Source: Chloroflexota bacterium (GTDB lineage: Bacteria; Chloroflexota; Anaerolineae; Anaerolineales; Villigracilaceae). Taken from it: DNA of 64,000 nt. The notes under the pieces are model-generated. The model was given only the letters and a program-made list of their open reading frames with translations. It ran no database searches and had not been told where the DNA came from. The stretch lies in contig JAJYLQ010000018.1 of assembly GCA_021787595.1 (NCBI GenBank), forward strand, positions 1-64,000, in the 5' to 3' direction. Positions 48,936 through 56,467 of the stretch are shown here, in pieces. Position 1 is the stretch's first letter. The number at the start of each line of letters is the position of its first letter. The translations under genes and the position numbers were made by a program.

Positions 48936-49691
48936 ATGCCAAGCCAAAATCTTTTGAATCTCGAACCCCGTCTGTCGCATAACGGAATTCTCGAGCCGAT
49001 TCAAGACGGCTGGCGATTGATGATTCCAGCCGGACCAGCCGGACGATACCGTTTATCCCAGCTTGACGATCACATGCACATCCCGCGCAAAAAATATCCG
49101 TATCGTTCCCCCCTGACTTTGAGCCTGCGCGCCCGAACCAGCAGCGAGTCTGCGCCCGGAACCTGGGGTTTCGGGCTCTGGAATGATCCATTCGGATTCT
49201 CGTTCGGACCCGGCGAGGGATTCTTCCATCTGCCCGCATTGCCAAACGCAATTTGGTTTTTCTTTGCATCGCAAAAAAATTATCTTTCCTTTCGTGATGA
49301 CAAACCCGCGCAGGGGTTCATCGCACAGGTATTCAGCAGCCCTGCTTTTCAGCCATCATTGTTTCTCGCCGGACTCGCCCTGCCCTTTTCGCGCAAAACG
49401 ACGCGGCGTCTGTTGAGCCGCGTCATCGAGGAAGACTCTGCCGCCGTCAGGGTGGAGGCGACTCAATGGCACGCGTACCGCCTCGAGTGGAGCCCGAGGC
49501 GGTCGCGGCTTTGGGTTGATTCGGCCCTCGCGCTGGATTCGCCGGTGAGTCCGCGTCCACCGCTGGGCATCGTCATCTGGATTGATAATCAATATGCGGC
49601 CTTTACGCCGGATGGAAAGTTGAGATGGGGTCTGGAAACAAATGAAAAAGATGCGTGGCTGGAAATTGAAAATATCGAAATAAGTACGTAG
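48936..49691 (+). CDS. Hypothetical protein with concanavalin-like features
   Basis: This 251-residue protein has no signal peptide. The strand-rich pattern (WGFGLWNDPFGFSFGPGEGFFHLP, AVRVEATQWHAYRLEWSPRRSRLWVDSALAL, PPLGIVIWIDNQYAAFTPDGKLRWG) resembles the beta-jelly-roll of GH16/LamG-type proteins. Those share the late HxYxxEWxxxxxxxxVDG-like hairpin. A clear GH16 catalytic ExDxxE is not visible. The stop codon TAG lies inside the palindrome at 49688. Confidence 0.6.
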   Translation: MPSQNLLNLEPRLSHNGILEPIQDGWRLMIPAGPAGRYRLSQLDDHMHIPRKKYPYRSPLTLSLRARTSSESAPGTWGFGLWNDPFGFSFGPGEGFFHLPALPNAIWFFFASQKNYLSFRDDKPAQGFIAQVFSSPAFQPSLFLAGLALPFSRKTTRRLLSRVIEEDSAAVRVEATQWHAYRLEWSPRRSRLWVDSALALDSPVSPRPPLGIVIWIDNQYAAFTPDGKLRWGLETNEKDAWLEIENIEIST

Positions 49692-49715
49692 GGGCGGAGT
49701 GGCACTCCGCCCCTA
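49688..49715. terminator. GTAGGGGC palindrome between convergent genes
   Basis: GTAGGGGCGGAGT is inverted as ACTCCGCCCCTAC around a two-base centre. It contains the stop of the upstream gene, and the stop of the convergent prenyltransferase gene lies 3 bases beyond. It is well placed as a bidirectional terminator and belongs to the same family as the palindromes at 2531, 13350 and 32163. Confidence 0.8.
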
Positions 49716-49717
49716 CG

Positions 49718-50773
49718 CTACATTGGCGGCCAGTAATGCAAAATAAATTGCGATGTAAACGGAATGAGACGCAACGCAACATCCAGAATCAAACCCAGTA
49801 GAAAGTACATTCCGAATGAGCGGTTGTTCCAAAAAGCCATCGGTGCGAAATAAAGCGGCCAGCCGCCCTGCCCATCAGGGAAATCCGCGGGCCGCGTTTC
49901 GGGTTTGGGCTTCAGGAAGGATGGAAATATCTTGTACAGGGTTGGGATTGCCAGCAGGACAATCAACATGACCGGAGTAAAGAATTTAACTGCAACCAGA
50001 TACCCAGTAAGGATGTACGGCAGGACCATCATTGCAAGCACCGAATACCGCGCCGCTTTTTCGCCGATCAGCACCGGCAAAGTGTGAATGCCTTTCTCTA
50101 TATCAATTTTGCGTTTGTCTATGTGCTTGCCAAAAATGACAGTGGTCACTCCAAGGACATAAGGAATGCTTGCCATAACCACATTCCAATCCCACTGGCG
50201 AGCAAGAACGTAGTAACCGCCTCCGATCATGAGCGGGCCCCACACAATCAACACGGCCACCTCCCCCAATGCAATGTACTTCAAGGGCCAGGTGTAGAAC
50301 AAAACAAAAAACGCCCCCAATGCGAGCAGGATCCAAATGGTCAAATCACCGCCATTGATGGTAACAAGATAAATGCCGGCAAGCAGAGCCAACAAAGCGG
50401 TGGCCGCGAAGTAAGTTAGATGCTGGCGTTTGGTCATCAATCCGCTGGCGATCGGCTGGGCGCCGTAGATCGTGCGGAAGTAATTGTCCTTGTCCACGCC
50501 GCGCACAAAATCCGTAAAATCGTTGAATATGTTGTTGCTGGCATGCGCCATGATCAAGCCAAAGGTCAGAACCAGCCAGGGCAGGAACTGGAACACGCCA
50601 TCCCGAAAAGCAAAAATTCCGGCGAGCGCGGCCGACAGAAACGTCATGATGAGAACCGCCGCGCGCGTCGAGATCAGCCAGCGCGAAACCAAGTCAAGTT
50701 GATCCCACTCCTCCTTCGAAACCTCCGGGATGACGTTAAGAGCCTTCTGCCACATCGCAAAATTAACCTTCAT
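49718..50773 (-). CDS. UbiA-family prenyltransferase (MenA-like)
   Basis: This 351-residue membrane enzyme has about eight helices. The first allylic diphosphate motif lies in ASNNIFNDFTDFVRGVDKD and the second in KHIDKRKIDIEKGIHTLPVLIG, both Mg-binding Asp-rich motifs. The arrangement is closest to MenA-type enzymes that prenylate dihydroxynaphthoate to make menaquinone, but other aromatic acceptors are possible. I chose the ATG at 50773 (MKVNF), with GGAG 7 bases upstream; the frame is open for 13 more codons. Confidence 0.85.
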   Translation of the reverse strand: MKVNFAMWQKALNVIPEVSKEEWDQLDLVSRWLISTRAAVLIMTFLSAALAGIFAFRDGVFQFLPWLVLTFGLIMAHASNNIFNDFTDFVRGVDKDNYFRTIYGAQPIASGLMTKRQHLTYFAATALLALLAGIYLVTINGGDLTIWILLALGAFFVLFYTWPLKYIALGEVAVLIVWGPLMIGGGYYVLARQWDWNVVMASIPYVLGVTTVIFGKHIDKRKIDIEKGIHTLPVLIGEKAARYSVLAMMVLPYILTGYLVAVKFFTPVMLIVLLAIPTLYKIFPSFLKPKPETRPADFPDGQGGWPLYFAPMAFWNNRSFGMYFLLGLILDVALRLIPFTSQFILHYWPPM

Positions 50774-51073
50774 AAACATTCTCCATACAGCCAAATTTTG
50801 GGGATTATACAATGGATTTTCACAAAATGCCTTGTTGCTGAGAAAGGCGGTTCATTGGGACTTCCCGTGATTCAGTACACGGATGCTTCGGCGGGCTCAC
50901 CGTCCGCGCCGCCTCCGGCAGCACAGAGGTTCCACGGACGACACGGATCAGCACAGATTTTTTATTTCTGGCTCTACCGTTTCCAGCGGGACGAGCAATA
51001 AACTTAACAGCTCTTTGCCACGAATTCCACGAATTGTCGCGAATGTCTCCAAAAAATTCGTGGCTGAGGATTT

Positions 51074-51110
51074 GGCTTTCCCGTTAAAAGCGGGAAAGCC
51101 TTATTTCTTT
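51074..51110 (+). terminator. Intrinsic terminator
   Basis: GGCTTTCCCG (51074-51083) pairs with CGGGAAAGCC (51091-51100) around TTAAAAG, followed by TTATTTCTTTT. No recognisable gene ends just upstream on the plus strand, so its client is unclear. It insulates the operon promoter region. Confidence 0.75.
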
Positions 51111-51214
51111 TCCGTAAAATCCGCGTACAAAAACAGTTTCACCACGGCGATTCTCAGAGAGCCGGAAGGCTGGTGTAAACAATTTTTCACAGGCAAACCT
51201 GATTTTTGTACTAT

Positions 51215-51230
51215 TGTGACATTTATCACT
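51215..51230 (+). promoter_or_regulatory. CRP/FNR-like operator candidate
   Basis: TGTGA-cattta-TCACT matches the TGTGA-N6-TCACA consensus except for the last base. A second half site, TGTGA, follows at about 51238. It lies about 260 bases upstream of the first Hdr/Etf gene in the AT-rich part of the region. No matching regulator gene is in the window; the cNMP-binding protein at 11295 lacks a DNA-binding domain. Confidence 0.45.
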
Positions 51231-51490
51231 TATAAGCTGTGATATTCATGGCTGGTTATATTGCCGTTCGGTAGACATAATAAGATGGAGAATCTCCACA
51301 ACGTATTGATTGATACGGGGAAAACCAGCAAGCCCAACGAAAAAGGTCGCGGCGACCATCTCCACTTTATTAGTGCCGCGGGTCACCAATCTATAAAGCG
51401 GGAAGCAGTTTTACGCTTTAGCCGTGCAGTTTGGAGCCATAACACATCCTATTTACGCGGGATCAGATTTAGGCAGCACGGAGGTGCTAC

Positions 51491-52681
51491 ATGATTGTTG
51501 CGGAAGCAGATCGCTCTTTCTACGATAGAGTCCTTCAGGCAACGCCCGAAGGCGAGCGATTGAGGCTTTGTCTGGAGTGCGGAAATTGCAGCGGGATATG
51601 TCCGTTCGGGTATCTGATGGCCTATCCCCCCAGCCGGATGATCGCCATGCTGCGCGCCGATCGCTTCGACAAATTGCTGGAAGCCGATTCGATCTGGATG
51701 TGTGTATCCTGTTACGCCTGCACCGCGGCCTGCCCATCGAAGATTCCACTGACGCCGGGACTGATGGCCAGTATCAAGGAAGAGCTGGTACTCGCTGGTA
51801 ATGTTCCCAACGAACTTCAAAATGCGCTGACGAATTCCCAACGCTACGGCAACCCGCTCGGCGAGTCGCCGCGCAAACGAGCGGACTGGGCCAACCGCAT
51901 CGCGCCAGAAGTCAAAATTATGGGGAAATTCAAACAGCCGGTGGACGTTCTCTGGTTCGTTGGAGATTACGCTTCCTATCATCCTCGTGTTCAATCAACG
52001 ACCAGGGCATTGGCCAGGATTTTGAACGCGCTCGGCGTGGATTTCGGGATTCTCGGCCCCGATGAATCGAGCGATGGCGACTCGCAAAGATTAGCCGGTG
52101 AGCACGGCTTATTCGAGATGCTGGCCGATAAGAATGGAAAAGCGTTTGGCAAATACAAGTTCAACCAGATTATCACCACCGACCCGCACGCTTACAACGC
52201 CATCAAGAACGAGTATCCAAAACTGGGCATTTCTTATCCCATCCAACATTACACCGAATTCCTGGCGGAACGACTCGATCAAATCAAACCAATGCTAAAG
52301 CGGGAGAGCAAAGCCAAAGTTACATATCATGATCCGTGTTATTTGGGCCGCGCCAACGGAGTGTTCGATCCGCCGCGTGCGCTGATAAAAGCCATCCCCG
52401 GCGTGACATTGGCAGAGATGCTGCACAATCACACGAACAGTCTGTGCTGCGGCGGTGGCGGCGGCGGAATGTGGCTGGACGGCTTCCAATGGGAAAAGGC
52501 GCATGTTCGTTTGTCGGAGTGGCGCGTGCGCGAAGCATTGGATACCAAAGCGGATATTCTGGCAGTCGCCTGCCCGTATGAAACGCCGCGTTTTGAGGAC
52601 GCCGCCAAAACGGTCGAGGGCGCCGCGCAACTCAAAGTAAAGGACATCGCTGAACTGTTGCTCGAAGCCATGGGAATCTAG
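51491..52681 (+). CDS. HdrD/GlpC-like Fe-S oxidoreductase (soluble)
   Basis: This 396-residue protein has two ferredoxin-type [4Fe-4S] motifs (CLECGNCSGICP near 28; CVSCYACTAACP near 73), then two CCG-like domains as in HdrD/GlpC. In the first CCG domain the usual cysteines are gone: FVGDYASY, DESSDGD and TTDPHAYN replace the FVGCTASY, CCGD and TCPHC pattern. In the second, DPCYLG and CCGGGGGG are kept but the last motif reads CPYE rather than CPxC. It heads the operon and probably passes electrons between EtfAB and the membrane protein at 54450, whose C-terminal half it resembles. Confidence 0.85.
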   Translation: MIVAEADRSFYDRVLQATPEGERLRLCLECGNCSGICPFGYLMAYPPSRMIAMLRADRFDKLLEADSIWMCVSCYACTAACPSKIPLTPGLMASIKEELVLAGNVPNELQNALTNSQRYGNPLGESPRKRADWANRIAPEVKIMGKFKQPVDVLWFVGDYASYHPRVQSTTRALARILNALGVDFGILGPDESSDGDSQRLAGEHGLFEMLADKNGKAFGKYKFNQIITTDPHAYNAIKNEYPKLGISYPIQHYTEFLAERLDQIKPMLKRESKAKVTYHDPCYLGRANGVFDPPRALIKAIPGVTLAEMLHNHTNSLCCGGGGGGMWLDGFQWEKAHVRLSEWRVREALDTKADILAVACPYETPRFEDAAKTVEGAAQLKVKDIAELLLEAMGI

Positions 52682-52692
52682 CGAGGTGAACG

Positions 52693-53454
52693 ATGAACAT
52701 CGTGGTTCTTGCCAAACTCGTCCCCGATCTGGTCGAAGAACTTACGATTGACGCAAATGGCAATGCGCTCGATTCGTCTTTTGCGCGTCTAATCATCAAC
52801 GAATTCGACGATCACGCCATCGAGCAGGGCATTCTATTAAAGGAACGCGGCGGAGGTTCGGTGACCATCATCGCACCTGATGCCGAGGGCGCGGACGATG
52901 TGCTTTTCACCGCAGCCGCCAAAGGCGCAGATCGTCTGATCAAAATCAAGGGCGATTTCAGCAACGTGAACAATCATGCTTTGGCGCGTGCATTCGCGAA
53001 AGTCGTCAGCGGCATCAAACCTGATCTGGTATTGACCGGCGTTCAAGCTCACAACGATTTGGATGGCGCATTAGGTCCACTGTTGGCTGAATTGCTGGAA
53101 ATGCCCTACATTGGTTATGTGTCTGCCGTCTCGATCAATGGTGATAAAGTCCTCATCAAAAAAGAATATCCCGGCGGCCTGCTTGCTGAAATGGATGTGC
53201 AGCTTCCGGCGATATTGGGAATCCAAGCCGCAGAAGAGCCGCCGCGTTATGTGGCAGTCAGCAAGGTTCGCCAGGCGATGAAGACCTCCAGCATCGAAGA
53301 GCAGGACGCATCGAACCTCGACCCGTGCGGCGGATCCGCCATCGGACGCATGTTCCAGCCTGAGGCCAGTTCACATGCGACAATGATCACTGGCAGTCCT
53401 GATGAGGTTGCCGAGAAACTCGTCGGCGTTTTCAAAGAACTGGGCATTGTGTGA
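52693..53454 (+). CDS. etfB: Electron transfer flavoprotein beta subunit
   Basis: This 253-residue EtfB starts MNIVVLAKLVPDLVEELTID and continues with the domain pattern FDDHAIEQGILLKERGGGSVTII, LVLTGVQAHNDLDGALGPLLAELLEMPYIGYVSAV and PAILGIQAAEEPPRYVAVSKVRQA. The AMP/FAD-contact loop reads GVQAHNDLDGALGP, not the DGDTxQVGP pattern I associate with electron-bifurcating ETFs, so a non-bifurcating role is more likely. It is 11 bases after the HdrD-like gene and 13 before etfA. Confidence 0.92.
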   Translation: MNIVVLAKLVPDLVEELTIDANGNALDSSFARLIINEFDDHAIEQGILLKERGGGSVTIIAPDAEGADDVLFTAAAKGADRLIKIKGDFSNVNNHALARAFAKVVSGIKPDLVLTGVQAHNDLDGALGPLLAELLEMPYIGYVSAVSINGDKVLIKKEYPGGLLAEMDVQLPAILGIQAAEEPPRYVAVSKVRQAMKTSSIEEQDASNLDPCGGSAIGRMFQPEASSHATMITGSPDEVAEKLVGVFKELGIV

Positions 53455-53467
53455 GAGGAGGCTTGAC

Positions 53468-54427
53468 ATGACTCAAGATATTTACATCGTCATTGAACAC
53501 CTCCGAGGGCAAGTCGCGGATATTTCCTATATCATGCTTGCCGCCGCGCGTGAACTGGCTCAAAGCGCAGGCGGAAACGTTATTGCTGTTTTGCTTGGGC
53601 ATAACGCAAAAGAATTAGCCGCGAACTTTGCTGCCGATCAAGTAATTTATCTCGATCATCCCGCGCTCGCGGATTTCACACCGGATGCCTATCAAAAAGC
53701 GTTGGCCGATTTGATCCAAAAGAATCAGCCGCGCGCGGTTCTGTTCGGCAGCACATCTATCGGCTCAGATCTAGCCAGCGTCCTTTCGATTCGACTTGAT
53801 TTGCCACTGGCAAGTTCATGCCGCAGCTTCACGAAAGACGGCAAATTCGTCAGCCAGATTTGCGGCGGCAAGATCATGGCGGAAGGCGCGTTGCCTTCCC
53901 CCACCGCGCTAGTCACGATGATCCCCGGCGGATACAAATCAGAAGAGGGAAAAAGCACACAGCCTCCTACGCTGACTCCGGCTGAAGTCCCGGCATTGGA
54001 CGCGTTGAGAGTCGCTTTGAAAAATTATGTCGAGCCGCAGGCGGGTGATGTGGATATTGCCAAAGAACCAATCCTGATCTCTGTTGGCCGAGGCATTCAA
54101 AACAAAGACAACATCGCGCTCGCCGAAGATTTAGCCACGGCACTCGGCGGAGTCGTAACGGGTTCGCGCCCAGTGATTGATCAAGCGTGGCTGCCATCCT
54201 CGCGCCTCGTTGGTAAGTCTGGCAAGCATGTCAAACCGAAAATTTATTTCACGCTTGGCATCAGCGGCGCGCCCGAACACGTCGAAGCCATTACCGACAG
54301 CGACACGATCATCGCCATCAACACTGATCCGAAGGCACCCATCTTCGACATCGCCAAATACGGCGTCGAAATGGATTTGTTCGATCTGGTCGAGGTGCTG
54401 ACCGAGAAAGTCAAACAGGCGAAATAA
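53468..54427 (+). CDS. etfA: Electron transfer flavoprotein alpha subunit
   Basis: This 319-residue EtfA binds FAD and, with EtfB, accepts electrons from acyl-CoA or other dehydrogenases. The C-terminal FAD domain is clear: ISVGRGIQNKDNIALAEDLATALGGVVTGSRPVIDQAWLP, VGKSGKHVKPKIYFTLGISGAPEH and TIIAINTDPKAPIFDIAKYGV. I chose the ATG at 53468, with GAGAGGAGG upstream; the frame extends into etfB without homology. It is followed within 22 bases by the membrane oxidoreductase. Confidence 0.94.
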   Translation: MTQDIYIVIEHLRGQVADISYIMLAAARELAQSAGGNVIAVLLGHNAKELAANFAADQVIYLDHPALADFTPDAYQKALADLIQKNQPRAVLFGSTSIGSDLASVLSIRLDLPLASSCRSFTKDGKFVSQICGGKIMAEGALPSPTALVTMIPGGYKSEEGKSTQPPTLTPAEVPALDALRVALKNYVEPQAGDVDIAKEPILISVGRGIQNKDNIALAEDLATALGGVVTGSRPVIDQAWLPSSRLVGKSGKHVKPKIYFTLGISGAPEHVEAITDSDTIIAINTDPKAPIFDIAKYGVEMDLFDLVEVLTEKVKQAK

Positions 54428-54449
54428 GTCTGGCAGGAAGCGAGAAGCC

Positions 54450-56426
54450 ATGCCGATCCGCGAAACGTTCTGGAACATCCCGCAATGGGCAGAAACCGCC
54501 CAATACGTTTTGGGATTCATCACGGCGGTTGTCTTCGTTTATGGCATCGTTCGCCGCGTGATGCGCTGGCGGCAGGGGCAGCCCGATAAACGTTTCGATC
54601 ACATCGGTGCGCGTCTGCGGACGCTGTTCACTCAGGCGATTTTGCAGCTGCGCGTGGCGAGCGAAGCCTACGCGGGCGTGATGCACCTCGCCATCTTTTG
54701 GGGCATCATCGCCCTGCTCATCGGCACCGCGCTCGCGACGCTGGATTGGGATGTGACGCATCTGTTCTTTGGATTCCAATTTTTGAAAGATGGATTTTAT
54801 ATCGGCTATGAATTGACACTTGATATCTTTGGACTGTTGCTGATGATTGGCTTAGGCATGGCGATCTATCGCCGCTTCATTCTCCGCCCGAAGCGGCTCC
54901 AGAACCCATGGCCGACTCTCACCCGCGACGACGCGTACGTACTCGGGATGCTGACCCTGATCGCCATCACGGGTTATCTCGTGGAGGGTTTGCGTATTGC
55001 GGTGACACAGCCATCCTGGGCGAATTGGTCGCCGGTTGGCAACGCGATTGCCGCGCTCTTTATTGCGACTGGTGATCCAACCAATCGCATTTTGCATCTC
55101 TCGTTGTGGTCATTTCATATTTTGATCGCCTTCACTCTTCTTGCCAGCCTGCCGTTCACAAAATTATTTCATATCGCCGCTGTGCCAACCAATATCTTCT
55201 TCCATTCGCTCACGCCAGCAGGGACATTATCGGCGCCGCGCTCTGCAGATAGTGTGGGCGTGAAAGCGTGGAAAGAATTCACGTGGAAACAAATCCTCGA
55301 TTTTGAATCCTGCACGCGCTGCGGGCGCTGCCAGGATGTTTGTCCCGCGTATGCCAGCACGCAAATTCTTTCGCCGCGCAATATGATGATCAAATTGGAA
55401 ACGCACATCTGGGAAAAAGCAAATGGACGTCAATTACACAGCGACGTGATTACGGCAGATGAATTATGGGGCTGCACCACCTGTCGCGCTTGCTCAGAAG
55501 TCTGCCCGGCGTTCATTGATCACTTGTCTTCATTTGTAGACATGCGCCGTTATCTGGTGGCGGAAGGACAAGTGGACGCGCAATTGCAAAAGGCATTGGC
55601 GAATTTGGGACGGTATGGCAATTCGTTTGGTCAATCCGAGCGAATGCGCGCCAAATGGACTCAGCCCATTACGTCAAAGATCAAAGATGCACGCCGCGAA
55701 GCCGTTGAATATTTGTGGTTCGTTGGCGATTACGCCTCATACAGTCCAACGCTGACAGAAATTACATCGAAGACCGCGCAAGTCTTCCAGAAAGCCGGAC
55801 TGGATTTCGGAATCTTATACGATGGCGAGCGCAACGCGGGCAACGATGTGCGCCGCGTGGGAGAAGAAGGTTTGTTTGAAACGCTGGTTGAGAAAAATGT
55901 CAGCGTGCTAGGCAAATGCTCTTACAAGAAGATAGTCACCACCGATCCGCATTCATACAACACAGTGAAGAATGAATATCCAAGATCGGAGACTTCGGAA
56001 GTCTTGCATTACACCGAATTGCTCGATCAATTGATCGCATCTGGCCAATTGAAATTCAACAAGAGACTTGGCTACAAAGTTACGTATCACGACCCATGTT
56101 ATTTAGGTCGTTATAACGGCGTGTACGATGCGCCGCGCAGAGTCATCGAGGCGACGGGATGTGAATTGGTCGAGATGCCGCGTCATGGTGACCGCGCGTT
56201 CTGCTGCGGCGCAGGCGGAGGACGGATTTGGATGAAGGAGGCTGAAGTCAAGGAACGACCGAGCGAAGCGCGCGTGCGCGAGGCGGTGAGTTTGGATGGA
56301 GTCAACACATTGGTTACCGCTTGTCCGAAAGATATCACGATGTTCCGCGACGCGGTGAAGACCACAGGCAACGAAGAACGCCTGGCAGTCAAGGATTTGA
56401 TCGAGCTGGTCTATGCGGCACTGTAA
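54450..56426 (+). CDS. Membrane ETF:quinone oxidoreductase-like protein (NarI-HdrD type)
   Basis: This 658-residue protein joins an N-terminal five- to six-helix NarI-like domain with candidate haem-ligand histidines (MHLAIFWGIIALLIGTAL, LHLSLWSFHILIAFTLLA) to two [4Fe-4S] motifs (CTRCGRCQDVCP near 288; CTTCRACSEVCP near 342) and two CCG domains. The first CCG domain is degenerate (FVGDYASY, GERNAGND, TTDPHSYN). The second keeps DPCYLG and CCGAGGG but ends CPKD. The architecture matches the ETF:(methyl)menaquinone oxidoreductases described in anaerobes that oxidise fatty or aromatic acids. It follows etfBA directly, so transfer from ETF to the quinone pool is likely. Confidence 0.88.
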   Translation: MPIRETFWNIPQWAETAQYVLGFITAVVFVYGIVRRVMRWRQGQPDKRFDHIGARLRTLFTQAILQLRVASEAYAGVMHLAIFWGIIALLIGTALATLDWDVTHLFFGFQFLKDGFYIGYELTLDIFGLLLMIGLGMAIYRRFILRPKRLQNPWPTLTRDDAYVLGMLTLIAITGYLVEGLRIAVTQPSWANWSPVGNAIAALFIATGDPTNRILHLSLWSFHILIAFTLLASLPFTKLFHIAAVPTNIFFHSLTPAGTLSAPRSADSVGVKAWKEFTWKQILDFESCTRCGRCQDVCPAYASTQILSPRNMMIKLETHIWEKANGRQLHSDVITADELWGCTTCRACSEVCPAFIDHLSSFVDMRRYLVAEGQVDAQLQKALANLGRYGNSFGQSERMRAKWTQPITSKIKDARREAVEYLWFVGDYASYSPTLTEITSKTAQVFQKAGLDFGILYDGERNAGNDVRRVGEEGLFETLVEKNVSVLGKCSYKKIVTTDPHSYNTVKNEYPRSETSEVLHYTELLDQLIASGQLKFNKRLGYKVTYHDPCYLGRYNGVYDAPRRVIEATGCELVEMPRHGDRAFCCGAGGGRIWMKEAEVKERPSEARVREAVSLDGVNTLVTACPKDITMFRDAVKTTGNEERLAVKDLIELVYAAL

Positions 56427-56467
56427 TGATTTTGCACCGCGGAAAAACAAAACTCCGCAGGAATAAC

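Larger units (their letters stand above)
50774..51490. other. 717-bp gene-free region before the Etf/Hdr operon
   Basis: No convincing gene is present; two short plus-strand frames here have repeat-derived or low-complexity content. It contains disintegrated repeat words (CCACGAATTCCACGAATTG at 51018-51060), an intrinsic terminator at 51074-51110 and an AT-rich promoter-like stretch with a CRP/FNR-like palindrome at 51215-51230. A leader of about 230 bases follows, with small hairpins (TGGAGAATCTCCA at 51285, GGTCGC/GCGACC at 51343). The last 15 bases place the GGAG ribosome binding site in the loop of an AGCAC/GTGCT stem (51475-51488). Confidence 0.6.

Noticed and set aside
50883-51242. A 119-codon plus-strand frame in the gap before the Etf/Hdr operon
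   Set aside because: It runs through repeat-like words and across a good intrinsic terminator hairpin, and its sequence looks like no protein family.
51261-51494. A 77-codon frame just before the HdrD-like gene
   Set aside because: It has no clear ribosome binding site, spans leader hairpins and ends inside the next gene; leader RNA is more likely.
52693-54427. EtfAB as an electron-bifurcating ETF
   Set aside because: The EtfB loop lacks the DGDTxQVGP-type signature and the operon supplies a quinone oxidoreductase, so ordinary ETF-to-quinone transfer fits better.
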